Shown piece after piece: positions 28,001-33,880 of a stretch of 64,000 bases of DNA. The notes beneath the pieces were generated by a model. It ran no database searches, had not been told where the DNA came from, and saw nothing but the letters and a program-made list of their open reading frames with translations. Both the position numbers and the translations under genes were made by a program. This DNA is from Candidatus Laterigemmans baculatus (GTDB taxonomy: Bacteria; Planctomycetota; Planctomycetia; Pirellulales; Pirellulaceae): contig NZ_WRPR01000034.1 of the NCBI RefSeq assembly GCF_010367455.1, positions 23,868 through 87,867 of the forward strand, given 5' to 3'. The first letter of the stretch is position 1; each line of letters opens with the position of its first letter.

Positions 28001-29723
28001 GCTCACCCTGGTTGATGCTGACCAAGCGGGGGCCGAACACACCGTCGACCGTTGTCACGATCGCGGGGGTGTCGCCGGTCGCGACGGTGGTGATCTCGAA
28101 CCCGCTCGACGCTGTGGCTTCGGTGAGCGGTGTGGTAACGAAGGTGGGCGGCCGATTCTGGAGCGTGGCGACCACGTCGACCGAAAATGTCTGCTCGACG
28201 AACAGCCCAAACGGATCCGTTGCTCGAATGCGGATCTGGTGCCGTCCCACGTCCTCAATCGTGGTCGGCCAGCGCAAAAGGCCGCTCGCCGAGTCAATCT
28301 CAGCTCCTACCGGCCCCGCTACCAAGCTGTAGCTCAACGCCTGCCCATCCATGTCCGACGCACTGGCGGCGTAGAGATAGTTTCGCCCAGCTTCGATTCG
28401 ATCCAGGGGCGTCGTCGAAAAGTCTGTTGGTGGCGAGTTGAGGTTCCCGAAAGCGGTCAAGCGGTAGGTAAATCGCTCCTCCTGGGGATTCGTGAATCGC
28501 ACCGTCCGCGGACGAGTGGATTCGCCCGGTGCGAGCACTCCATCGATCTGGGCCGACAGATCAAAGTACGGACGCCCGTCGGGGAGGAACCCGTCAGGCT
28601 GCATGGCGAAAGTTTCTAGATCGCTGAACCGATCGAGCGCGACGACCAATTGACCGCTGATCGCTTGGCTTCCGCGATTGGTGATCACTAACTCCGTAAT
28701 GATCTGTGAGCGGTCGGGCGTAAACGATGTCCGGCCATAGGCGGCATGCAGACTGGCCGAAACATCTTCCAGCTGGTCGAACGCTACACCCTGCCCCGCG
28801 CTCCTCGCCTCAAACGCGGCAGCGTTTGTTGGCTGCGGCGGAGCGGTCGGTTGTTCCACGGTGCGGACGCCGCGGAGCACGACGGACGATGTCTGATCGT
28901 CGTCGTTGTTGAGCAGACGCACGGTCACGCGAACTTCCGTACCCGGCTCCAGGTGAGAAAGGTCGATGCTCAATTGCTGGACGGCCGGTGTCTCGCCAGC
29001 CGGTTCGAGGATCGTGGCCGGGCTCAACGCAGGCTCGGTCGCCTCGGACCAATTCAGCGCGGTCGTTCGCCCCACTTCATAGGGATGAACCAAGGGATTT
29101 CCGTCGAGATCAGTGACGCTGACCTCGAAGGCATCCTGCATGCGTCCCACCGATTCCGTGGCGAACTGCGGCGTCTCGAATTCTAACAACACTCCAGGCG
29201 ATTCTCCGCGCAGCGTGAGCTTGCGCGTCAGTTCGGTGCGTAACGAATCTCCTTCCACCAGTTTCGGAAAGCACCCGTCCGCGGTGTACCCGCCAGGCTC
29301 CCCGTCATTCGGCGCGACCCCCTCGAACACCCAACCCGGCTCGACCGGCCCACGATTGAGCGCGTTAATCACGATCAAGGCGTCGAGTGGCGATCCGTAG
29401 CTGTCGCAGTTGACGTCTAAATAGGGCGGCCGGACTCCGGCGGGGACGTCCTCGATGAAGCGGCCGTTGGCCGGGTTGATATAACGAGGACGATTCAGCT
29501 CATTGATGACCTGCAGGGCATCGATCGGCCCCACATGACCGTCCGCGTTCACATCGCGAGCGTCAAGCACATTGTGCCAGATTTGTGAGGCCAGGACTCG
29601 CCGAGCCTCGAGAACTTCGAAATGGCAGCGGCGTTGCCGCTTGCTTCGCTTCTTTTGGCTTGGTCGACCCAAACCTGCGGCCACCAAGGAAGCCAGACTT
29701 GGACGGGTGTGCGAGCTTGCCAT
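16005..29723 (-). CDS. Giant FG-GAP/LamG/cadherin-like/RHS surface protein
   Basis: One uninterrupted frame of 4,572 residues. In order: basic N-terminus with FEVLEARRVLAS (residues 35-46), like the LEPR-XLL motif of planctomycete exported giants; a dockerin-like pair of Ca-binding segments (about 53-125); a cadherin-like module (428-520); about twenty FG-GAP/VCBS units with DxDxDG loops (620-1650); cadherin/He_PIG modules with a LamG domain inserted (1798-1965); two SdrD-like modules (2045-2215); seven He_PIG repeats (2240-2880); an Ig-like stretch; a DUF6531-like entry (3085-3150); dense YD repeats (3290-4200); the RHS core YDPFSGRFLSPDP to DPTGL (4252-4315); and a 257-residue Gly-rich C-terminal domain. 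It is probably exported and cell-surface or wall associated. Adhesion or a delivered C-terminal domain are both possible. No immunity gene follows. The route of export is unknown, as no classical signal peptide is visible. Confidence 0.92.
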   Translation of the reverse strand: MASSHTRPSLASLVAAGLGRPSQKKRSKRQRRCHFEVLEARRVLASQIWHNVLDARDVNADGHVGPIDALQVINELNRPRYINPANGRFIEDVPAGVRPPYLDVNCDSYGSPLDALIVINALNRGPVEPGWVFEGVAPNDGEPGGYTADGCFPKLVEGDSLRTELTRKLTLRGESPGVLLEFETPQFATESVGRMQDAFEVSVTDLDGNPLVHPYEVGRTTALNWSEATEPALSPATILEPAGETPAVQQLSIDLSHLEPGTEVRVTVRLLNNDDDQTSSVVLRGVRTVEQPTAPPQPTNAAAFEARSAGQGVAFDQLEDVSASLHAAYGRTSFTPDRSQIITELVITNRGSQAISGQLVVALDRFSDLETFAMQPDGFLPDGRPYFDLSAQIDGVLAPGESTRPRTVRFTNPQEERFTYRLTAFGNLNSPPTDFSTTPLDRIEAGRNYLYAASASDMDGQALSYSLVAGPVGAEIDSASGLLRWPTTIEDVGRHQIRIRATDPFGLFVEQTFSVDVVATLQNRPPTFVTTPLTEATASSGFEITTVATGDTPAIVTTVDGVFGPRLVSINQGEQKIGIHAGSGNDRFDDPWFLSTGEPTPTDRPIAGGYSVPVGLPPLRVSGDDNNVLGLDQADLNGDGILDLIALTWERETIGSQSVNRVEVVRVLGDLDGNFGDPLQIEIPYHGNGTYRNLVVQDVNNDSAADVLLLRERGISGGSETVLYTLLGVGDGTFEPLIEETTTTPDVPLNDFRLIDLDQDGNLDLIGRNGSSDQFGWRAGNGDGSFQPFVSIIEIQGSAFGTALERPYDAADLDADGDLDLAVGAGLQGVTKILLNDGDENFSLSASLGEENYYIDHSAAYLADFTGDGHQDIFIGIRWGSVGRLYAGDGTGVSFTEVGNEVLLDWRPGNPAGSDEPIDIDGDGDLDLVLGITDGSSPENASILVVENDGLGEFSVRRYAPTARGGIAGVLVGDYNRDGIFDLANYTTGSFSNGVGILPGTRPGEFAGTVGFPASLSGYMQSVVAADFDLDGNLDFYLPTMAQTNFGNGDGTFADPIPGSGLPRPGSLGVSADFNSDGIADILTTYGRTVTYATLLGNGDGTFANGFSENADTYYQPTDLQVADFNNDGFPDFLSRTNCSPAKLDIFLNDPADPGNAFTMTQHLPLSGVGLDCSGFGLTTAIADYDNDGILDLAITEQEAEDPSAKLVFLKGAGDGTFTAVNEQFSYPDLLGFTAVPRVLKSGDLNEDGNEDLVLFNFWDFRVSLGNGDGTFGEPVIYPSARAARGMDVGYLTDFDADGHLDVIYTNPNGGGNSELFFRRGRGDGTFDEPMLFSGVQGANDLSFGDFDNDGQQDVIHGSTRISLFFGARPGLVDGVAADLDGDGVEEVLAVNQQNDRLKLFVGNNLGELERQPDLLTGRAPTAVHVADLDGDGATEIITSNRTGRSVSIFSGSVSSGYTAREVPVGTAPIDLTTADLDEDGSPELLVLDEESQAVWILAAPLTEEADAPIAIAIGDRPERFAVEDATGDGELDLVLSLPDSKRVMILPGEGGFAFGDPVYLSVPEAPADVAIADLNADGYPDVSVAVPQEDRLNIFYGRGQQQFAAPQAVRVGDQPTAVELRDVDEDGRIDLIVTNRGDSTASVLYNRFDPNEVYRYDSDAVDPDDDSLTYSVVDGPGGLIIHAETGELLWAASPDQVGLHEVTIAADDGRGGIATQTFQIDVQPARENTAPLIASEPSDSINGQTIGAGEIYRYRVQAVDADRDALRYRILDGPHGSSIDPTTGELTWDGRTDQALRFTLFGYGSSGHIDIPADASLRPASVTVEGWFNFHTPVAGNNRSYLINQSGANGRAYGLFNTGNRLLELEMQFENYQDNLRFAMPFIPEQDRWYHVALTIDDPARVATVYLDGQPLGSTAIPHPIAYAEDAGAQIGDSTVYHTLAIIDNYRIWNVARSPEEIREGMSTHYNSDPRLVLDYRFESVDALTVLDHSPARNHGMRVANGLLPMPAPGLANPGEFEFTVAVEDGRGGTDVQNFTVTVQPELRGSIHGQAFVDLDKDGVRDAEVAGESALEGWQVYLDLNGNHYPDPAEPRVITSAAGEYRFNGLLPGSYPVRIVPGSGFATPTGAEVEVAASEETDLDWAMEPLPLGQIRGRVATADEAPLAYWKVFADLDADGVHAPEEPAALTDLDGRYAISGLSSGEYRLAVDLLAGWALADGEPEHLVTVPGETIVDDKNFVVRPTSTSVAAGVHFVTSPTTTIRARDIYRYSAAAVGIGGQDLTYDLSLAPEGLSVDRQSGRVAWRPTIDQIGQHSIVLRATAADGSVALQGFEVTVTAPNAAPVFTHLPPAEAFVGFAYEYEVVAQDAEGAELSYTLLSGPPNADLDVTTGRLRWTPSEAQTANFQVEVRDAAGAAATVTFTATAIAATPAELPLSITPPRGRAAVAADYWSRIVGEDRIGRPLSWSLETGPTGLEIDPNGTIRWRPTSAQLGSHTVRLTATTADGTAEPVSLAIEVVGSPINATPRIVSQPTLSAVIGKPYSYDIAYVDQDQDLVSFALLDAPFGMSIDASRGTIRWTPTEDQLGDARVEVSLTDVNGATATQRFNLRVSRAGGPPIIRSVPESEATVGNAYFYTVAATDAEQDPLSYRLLTGPEGMSISETTGEIAWTPQADQTGQQGVVVEVRDGVGGAATQAFAILVRGGVPNQPPTITSVAPRFAAVGSVYQYSLTATDPESTPLTYSLIRGPEGFDLDGASGLVNWTPEANQAGKHVVTLRVTDVGGAAAIESYELDVLAENRLPAITGAVPLEVAAGVRLIYDLLAQDPDLDRLSYELLTGPPDASVDAFGRLMWQTSEADIGTHDFEVRVSDPRGGATTQSFALEVVEDTLPPRLSVIHTPNDGSRNILPWQGPFLVYVRAMDNVEVTALTVQANGVDIPLSAAGTATFSFEEYNFDRITVTATAVDRNGNTTTESTSFDYDFPEGWGGSGEAVPTAAISSPADDGVVTGMVPIVGTAVHAQFAQYKLSYRRGDQDQYTEITRSDVPVENGELGVWDTTLLENDQYFIRLEVATTAGAVNVVEHSVGLGGALKLGNFRLAFTDLVLPVSGIPIEITRIYDSLRSDREGDFGYGWRLEYRDTDLRISLPDSGLEDIGIHSPLRPGVKVYLNVPGQGRQGFTFTPDIRVLPGFGGNNLVLARPRFTPDPGVTSTLSTGTSGYLQVNDLGELFAPGNIPYNPASPDFGGAYVLTTRDGIRYRIDGTSGSLLSATDRNGNSVTFSSSGISYNGSEAAVSIGRDLQGRITSITDPLGETLRYRYSPAGDLIEQVDRLGNRTTFQYEADQPHYLSGYVDPLNRTPVRSEYGDDGRLQKIISLDGRSVAVDYDLNSLVEIVVDDSGAETLVEYDSFGRVVSETNALGLKESYEYDSRGYRVARVDALGNRHLEARDSRGLLVGQTDPLGNVTRFPRNADAGLAGIVYPSGAAIAYTYDERGNVITETFPDGSTIAHQYDARGNRIASTDAMGNTTTAVVDQNGWVEELRLPGGSVELRTYDAAGRLLSVSSGGAAGPLRTKSLQYDANGNLTQIKGPDGGIEIVERDAANQVVQHTDPLGRVTTYSRDSSEEVKGVSLNGIPLYATTQSDDGSRRTVELLNGQSQVIEYDAIGRATTVRQLNAQGETYGAEVPLEYDAAGRVIGIGGTMALQSVYDAAGREIQTIQDGRIVERRFDVDGRVTEVTIDGDVTQYDYDEMGQVTEVRYSDGLTHGYKYDQLGRVVEESVNGKIDKRYSYNAKGLLASVTTADGAITQYRYDDLEQLVEVVDAVGGTTRYEYNAAGQRTELTRPDQTTVSREYDLGGRLVKTTEPDGTSLRYEYDAFDRLIARIRNDGTSDTFTYDEFGYLASATGVHGTSTYTHDSQGRLIRREDSGSRFIAYTYDDSGRVASLTTSGGTRSYTYTENGLLESATDTAEGVTSYRYDSQDRLIETVHPNGTRQTIEYESLGGIREIAVYESGGLQTGGWTYTRDTRGRIVSEVAFDGSETTYDYDSQGYLIAETHFVGDASPRQIRYVYDQLGNRTSRIDSLEGTTSYRYDSHGRLIESTSPIEVATYEYDLNGQLVRRFIDEANQTEYEWNDSGRLTAVTKTENGNVTREEYLYDAFGFRIGVIRNGVTTYEVYDNSSGVARMLETTDTSGAVLRSVTYGNDIATIVREGQSYYPILDGLGDADSYSDENAEEIAASKLDAFGAPLEDTSLLEPMYRGELYEAGAGLYALGARHYDPFSGRFLSPDPLEGGLNIPISQHDYVYAWNDPVQQVDPTGLSPLTEQLVANVLRNPLFHVGVAQFLIGAVLRYAFDSIEWSGPTLSVGASFLGDFKVGYGHFTSVPARTGEGWETATIGVVTLSKELFGKEVSLSQSRATAKSDRLRARAGAARGKGSGAVRRGLRRDAKSAAADFISTSVGLSVSYGDATVYSSGLFGLSGSAFVGTYISMSGTFNASAFGSGGAATRTGSGGASQGGAAVNYGFAAGYTFQDLGANLAAVSKKGSGFVDAGFSFGIDVGVGLPFEIGRYPAAKPK

Positions 29724-29923
29724 CGATCCGGAGCCCCATTGCAGCCAGTGTCAAAGAACCGTCCCTCTCCCTACTCCGGTCGAATTCTAATTGAATACGC
29801 AAGTTGGGGGGGAAACAAGGCGGTACTATTCGCCAGAAAAAGAGCAGTGTGCACGGGTTCACGGACGCATTTGTTCAGGTGGTCCGGTGCGGTGTGTGCC
29901 TTACTTGCCTACACTGCGGCGTA
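29724..29923. other. Upstream region of the giant gene
   Basis: These 200 bases lie ahead of the giant minus-strand gene and should carry its promoter. The short plus-strand frames here are Cys/Arg-rich and not convincing. Together with the following amidase remnant (to 30208) and 45 bases beyond it, they form a 530-base stretch without an intact gene between 29724 and 30253. Confidence 0.5.
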
Positions 29924-30208
29924 GGTCCCAAGCCGACCGAGAAGTCATATCAGCTCGCGGAGAAGATTCAGCGAGCCACCATCGCGGTGACTGGCTATCG
30001 CAACCGCGGGATTAAAGATGAACGCAGGCTCGCCGTGCTGAATCCCGCGAATCATGCCGAAAAGACCGCGAGATGCCTGGTCGAAATCAGCTTTCTGACG
30101 GAGCCGGGACGCAGCAACGCTGAGTCCGAAGAACGCCGGCTCCGAGATGAGAGATAGAAAGACGCGCTCGCTGAGGCGTTGGTCGAAGCGATCGAGGCTT
30201 ACCTTTAG
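29924..30208 (+). pseudogene. N-acetylmuramoyl-L-alanine amidase C-terminal remnant
   Basis: The translation from 29924 reads like the C-terminal third of an Amidase_3 peptidoglycan amidase: SYQLAEKIQ, then TGYRNRGIKDERRLAVL, then a CLVEISFLT strand containing the Glu that helps bind zinc in this family. An in-frame TAG at 30155-30157 interrupts it, after which the same frame continues KDALAEALVEAIEAYL and stops at 30208, as the family's last helix would. The stop replaces what would be a Tyr-like codon (TAG from TAT or TAC). The N-terminal zinc-binding part is missing. It is best read as a truncated, nonsense-mutated remnant. Confidence 0.65.
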
Positions 30209-30253
30209 CTGATTCCGCTTCGCTCTGATCGGTCAACCGTTTTGCGTTGGCGG

Positions 30254-31345
30254 TCAGTAGCGAAGCAGCGCGGCGACACCACCGACTTTGGACAAACCAG
30301 CGATCGGATCGCTAAATTCGACTCGCGAACTCGTCAGTTCAGCCTGCTTCGCAAAAACGTCCACGAGGTCCAGTTCGAAGACGGACTTGGAGCCGCACTG
30401 TTGGCAGGTCTTGGGGGTGCCATGGACGACCCATTCGCAATCCCGGCACTGCGTCCCTCGCAGTTGCGCATCGGTGGTGACGATCGCGGTTTCCACTCGA
30501 CCCGTCCGAAATGCGTCGAGCACGTCCGTGGCGCCGGTCACCGCCAAACCGTGCCGCTGATACTCATTTTTAATCCGTTCCCACAACTTCTGCTCAAACT
30601 CAATTTCCTCAGCGAAGTAGGCTTCGTAGGCCGCGTCGAGCAGTTCGCCTTCGCTCCGGTTTAAATCGAAAGCTTCTTGACCGACGACCTTCTGGGCGAG
30701 GTCTTCGGGAAGCTCGTCCTTGATCTCTCGCATCGTCTCTTCAGAACCTGTCAGCACGATCCGTTCGAGACCATGCTCGTTGACCAGTTGTGCAAGCGCA
30801 TCGACCACCTCTCCTGCGTAGCGGTGCAACTGATTTTCGCGGCGTCGGGAGTAGCGTTTCTGAGACCAACCGCCCTTCTTCACGTGATTCTTGACACCCC
30901 CTTTGATCTGGTCCTCAAGCTCCGCCTGATGATTGGTGACCAAGAAGATGCGCGTTGCGGAATTGTCACAGGCGACCAGAGCGAAAGTCTGATACTCGTC
31001 CTGCAGCTCAGCGAGCGGGCGGATGTAAGGCGATGGCCCAACGCGGAGTTCGTTAGGCACGGGCATCGAAAGCGGATAGCCACGCACGAAGTCCAGCAGC
31101 GCACAGGCGAAGACGCAGACACCCTCGGCACGTACAGGATGCTTCTCCAGCAACTCGTGCACGAGCTGCATGCTCATGTCGAAGTGCTCGGCCTCGTCCG
31201 GCATTTCTTCCAGCATTGCTCGCAGCATCCGCTCACGGCTCCGCAGCGATTCGATTCCGTCCTCACCTCGAAAGTAGACCGAGACAAAATCGCGGCCATT
31301 GCCCTGCATCTGCGAAAGTTCACGCAAATCGATGTCTTGCAGCAT
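30254..31345 (-). CDS. baeRF / Vms1-like eRF1-family protein
   Basis: A 363-residue protein of the bacterial/archaeal eRF1-related (baeRF) families, which are related to eukaryotic release factor 1 and the Vms1/ANKZF1 peptidyl-tRNA hydrolases of ribosome quality control. The start MLQDIDLREL with FVSVYF fits the N-terminal domain. The central VACDNSATRIFLV strand is followed by KKGGWSQKRYSRRR at about 155-168, in the place of the catalytic GGQ/GxxQ loop. A C-terminal zinc ribbon (CRDC ... CQQC) follows. I choose the ATG at 31345 because homologues begin there; the frame is open to 31438. Probable cytoplasmic release of nascent chains from stalled ribosomes, by inference. Confidence 0.75.
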   Translation of the reverse strand: MLQDIDLRELSQMQGNGRDFVSVYFRGEDGIESLRSRERMLRAMLEEMPDEAEHFDMSMQLVHELLEKHPVRAEGVCVFACALLDFVRGYPLSMPVPNELRVGPSPYIRPLAELQDEYQTFALVACDNSATRIFLVTNHQAELEDQIKGGVKNHVKKGGWSQKRYSRRRENQLHRYAGEVVDALAQLVNEHGLERIVLTGSEETMREIKDELPEDLAQKVVGQEAFDLNRSEGELLDAAYEAYFAEEIEFEQKLWERIKNEYQRHGLAVTGATDVLDAFRTGRVETAIVTTDAQLRGTQCRDCEWVVHGTPKTCQQCGSKSVFELDLVDVFAKQAELTSSRVEFSDPIAGLSKVGGVAALLRY

Positions 31346-31538
31346 GTTCGTCCGAATCGACTCAAAAAGAGGGGGGGGACCACGGCGAACGCTCGCTGAC
31401 AGATGGTCGGCTGCACTCTCTGGCAATTTGAGTGCCAACGCCGCACATCATGGCGACGCCTCGGACGAAAAACTGATTCCGCTGCCGCTAGCCGGACCGG
31501 TTCCACGGCGGATAAGTCGCGGACCGCCGGCCAGGAAC

Positions 31539-31892
31539 CTACGACTCCAGGATCTCCAGGACCCGTTCCGGGGGGCGGCCGACGACCGCTCTGCCGCGGT
31601 GCAGCACGATCGGTCTCTGGAGCAATTTGGGATTCGCCGCTAACGTCGTGAGCCACTGATCGTCGCTCAAAGGCTTCTCCGCGAGCCCCAATTCTTTGAA
31701 CAGCTTTTCGCCCCTACGAACCAGCTCCACCGGTTTTACTCCCAACATCTCGACAACCTTCCGGAGCTCCGTCTCCGTGGGGGGATCATCCAGATACCGG
31801 ACTTCCTCAAACTCCACCCCTTTGGATTTGAGCAATTGAAGAGCGGCACGCGACTTCGAGCATCGAGGGTTGTGGTAGATTTTCGTCATCAT
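31539..31892 (-). CDS. arsC: Glutaredoxin-dependent arsenate reductase ArsC
   Basis: A 117-residue ArsC of the thioredoxin-fold Spx/ArsC superfamily. The catalytic Cys lies in NPRCSKSR (about residue 11). The arsenate-binding part is followed by EVRYLDDPPTETEL, ELVRRGEKLFKEL and the RPIVLHRGRAVVGRPPE segment, whose Arg residues are typical of E. coli plasmid ArsC. It reduces As(V) to As(III) with glutathione and glutaredoxin in the cytoplasm. No arsenite pump or ArsR is adjacent. A closely related YfgD or ArsC-like reductase of other function cannot be excluded. Confidence 0.9.
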   Translation of the reverse strand: MMTKIYHNPRCSKSRAALQLLKSKGVEFEEVRYLDDPPTETELRKVVEMLGVKPVELVRRGEKLFKELGLAEKPLSDDQWLTTLAANPKLLQRPIVLHRGRAVVGRPPERVLEILES

Positions 31893-32451
31893 CTCTCGTG
31901 ATTCCTAAGTACGGCAGGCCGTCCAGCCTAGTCCTTGCTGCACAGGCTCGCCTCGCCATTTGCTGCCGAAGGGCGGAAATCTGCTGAAGTGCCTCGTGAA
32001 GCTCCAATGTTCACTCCCGAAAAAGCGGCCCATCCCATTACTCGCTTTGCGACGCAAAGCAAAAGGTAAGGGAGCGGTGTCAGATGTCAACGGTTCGTTG
32101 CCGGCCACAGGTGCCGAATCGGAGCTGGACGGCCGGAGGGCTATGGGCACGAGTCTTATGGCCGCGAATTGCCGAAAGATGGGGGGCCACGAAGACCACG
32201 AAGAGCACAAAGGAAACGTGGGGAGCTAAGCCACGGATAAAACGGAGCGTTTGCTTCTGGTTTCTCCCCTTTATCCGCGTTCTCTGAGCTCTCCGCGATC
32301 CCTCTCCTTTCCGTGCGTTCTCGTGTCGTCTTTCCGTAGCCACGAATTGCGTTATTCGCGTTATTCGTGGTAGTTGCCTCGGCCACGTGCGCGCCTGGAT
32401 TCCGTTCGAGTCAGCAATGCCCTGGATGTGCACTTCCCAAGTCCTTGGCGA
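31893..32451. other. Intergenic region with dispersed palindromic repeat
   Basis: This 559-base region lies between the start of arsC and the end of the CDF gene on the same strand. It contains copy 1 of the dispersed repeat (32158-32430) described separately. The other bases, 31893-32157, show no gene or RNA I can recognise. A short minus-strand frame here is low-complexity shadow. Confidence 0.5.
32158..32430. repeat. Dispersed palindromic repeat, copy 1
   Basis: This segment aligns by eye along most of its length with 47029-47300. Shared blocks in order are AATTGCCGAAAGATG, CACGAAGAGCAC, CCACGGATAA, ATCCGCGTTCTCTG, CCTTTCCGTGC, a CGTGTC/TTCCGT block, GTTATTCGTGGT and ATTCCGTT.GA.TCAGCA. 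The left half is rich in CACGAAG and the right half in its complement CTTTCCGTG/TTCGTGT, so each copy can fold into a long imperfect stem. No open reading frame is conserved between copies. Confidence 0.7.
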
Positions 32452-33417
32452 TCAGTGAGGTGCGAGATGGCCGACATGTTCCGGCACATCCCCTTGTTCA
32501 TCGGGAAATTCGAACTCGAGGGTTGAATGGTCGATCCCGAAGCGGTCCACAAGCAGACCTTTCAAGTCCTTCTTGATCATTTCCATTCTTTCCGCAGCGG
32601 ATCGCTCGATGACCACGTGGGCTTCGAGCGTGTCGTGCGACTCGTCGAGTTGCCAGAGGTGGACATGATGGATCTCTTCGACATCTTCATGGTCTTCTAA
32701 GGCCTGCACGAGTTCGTCGAAATCCAGTCTTGACGGAGCTCCTCCCATCAAGATGCGGGCGGCCTGAGGCAGCATGGTCAGCGCCTGATAAAGCACGTAA
32801 CCGGCGATCGCGAGCGTCAGCGCAGGATCGACCCAATACTGATCGCCGTAGATGATCGCGAGTCCACCCACCAGGACCGCCACCGAAGCCGCCGCGTCGG
32901 TGAGATTGTGAACGAATGCCGCGCGTACATTCAGATTGCCCCGGCTCATCACCCACAGCAGCAACGCGGTGGCGATGTCAACCACCAAGGCAAGCCCCGC
33001 AGCCGCCATCATCACCCAGCCGGTGATCTGCTTCGGCTCGAGGAACCGCATCACCGCCTCGTAGATGAGGTACAGCCCCACCATGCCGAGCGCCGTGAGA
33101 TTGATGATGGCGCCGATCAGTTCTGCTCGACGATAGCCAAAAGTGAATGTCTTGGTCGCTTGGCGACGCGAGACGCGACGGGCGATATAGGCGACGAGCA
33201 GTGCCATCGCATCGTTGAAGTTGTGCAAGGCGTCGGCCAGCAATGCCAAGCTACCGGAAACGGCGCCGGCAATGATCTGCCCCACCGTAAGGAGCTGGTT
33301 CAGTCCGATGGCCCATAGGAGACGCCGGTCGCTGACCCCGGAAAGATCATGCGTGTGACTCGAGTGGCTGCCCGAGCCATGGCCTGCATGGTTGTGTTTT
33401 GAATGGTCGTGATTCAA
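32452..33417 (-). CDS. CDF family cation efflux protein (CzcD-like)
   Basis: About 321 residues, a cation diffusion facilitator exporting Zn(II), Co(II) or Fe(II) in exchange for protons across the inner membrane. The N-terminus is a His-rich metal-binding tail ([13 protein letters not shown]). There are six membrane helices, with the paired metal-site motifs HNFND (helix II) and HNLTD (helix V), and a cytoplasmic ferredoxin-like C-terminal domain with HHVHLW. That is the Zn-type site arrangement of CzcD/ZitB. The start is uncertain: no ATG fits. TTG at 33417 or GTG at 33432 are the best candidates, both next to the divergent ABM gene. Confidence 0.92.
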   Translation of the reverse strand: MNHDHSKHNHAGHGSGSHSSHTHDLSGVSDRRLLWAIGLNQLLTVGQIIAGAVSGSLALLADALHNFNDAMALLVAYIARRVSRRQATKTFTFGYRRAELIGAIINLTALGMVGLYLIYEAVMRFLEPKQITGWVMMAAAGLALVVDIATALLLWVMSRGNLNVRAAFVHNLTDAAASVAVLVGGLAIIYGDQYWVDPALTLAIAGYVLYQALTMLPQAARILMGGAPSRLDFDELVQALEDHEDVEEIHHVHLWQLDESHDTLEAHVVIERSAAERMEMIKKDLKGLLVDRFGIDHSTLEFEFPDEQGDVPEHVGHLAPH

Positions 33418-33457
33418 AATGCTCGTTTCCACTGTCAATTCCACCAGCGATTCCGCA

Positions 33458-33772
33458 ATGAGCAGCACGAAACAGCCAACCTTCGCCGTGGCCGTCACTT
33501 TTGAGATCCATCCCGAGCATGTCGAGGCGTTTCGCGCTCGCATTCTAAAGCAAGCGCACGACTCTGTGGAAAAAGAGCCAGGGTGCTGCCAATTTGATGT
33601 GCTCACCGACGAGGCGGATCCCACGAGCTTCTTCTTGTACGAGACGTATCTCGATGCCGAGGCGTTCGAAGCACATCAGAAAACGCCGCATTTCGCCGAT
33701 TACAACCGCACGGTGGCTGATTGGGTCAAATCGAAGCACCTCCGGCGTCTGGTCGTGCGTCAATCGGGTTAA
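33458..33772 (+). CDS. Antibiotic biosynthesis monooxygenase domain protein
   Basis: About 104 residues, the size of a single ABM ferredoxin-like domain as in YgiN and related quinol or hydroxyacyl monooxygenases. Landmarks are [20 protein letters not shown], the EPGCCQFDV strand, [22 protein letters not shown] and the C-terminal helix. The frame is open upstream to 33419 where it would overlap the divergent CDF start. ATG at 33458 gives a clean domain and I choose it. The reaction cannot be told from sequence; members modify quinols or detoxify reactive aldehydes without a cofactor. Confidence 0.8.
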   Translation: MSSTKQPTFAVAVTFEIHPEHVEAFRARILKQAHDSVEKEPGCCQFDVLTDEADPTSFFLYETYLDAEAFEAHQKTPHFADYNRTVADWVKSKHLRRLVVRQSG

Positions 33773-33880
33773 TTCCCACGAATATCTGCGGTTCATTCTT
33801 ACCGCGTCGCTGCGGCTTCCGCGCCTGGGGGCTCTTCGTTGTCCCCCAGGCAACCCCCCGCCAGGAGTGTGGCTGCTGCC

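Noticed and set aside
33419..33457. Upstream extension of the ABM gene
   Set aside because: It overlaps the divergent CDF start and adds no conserved residue.
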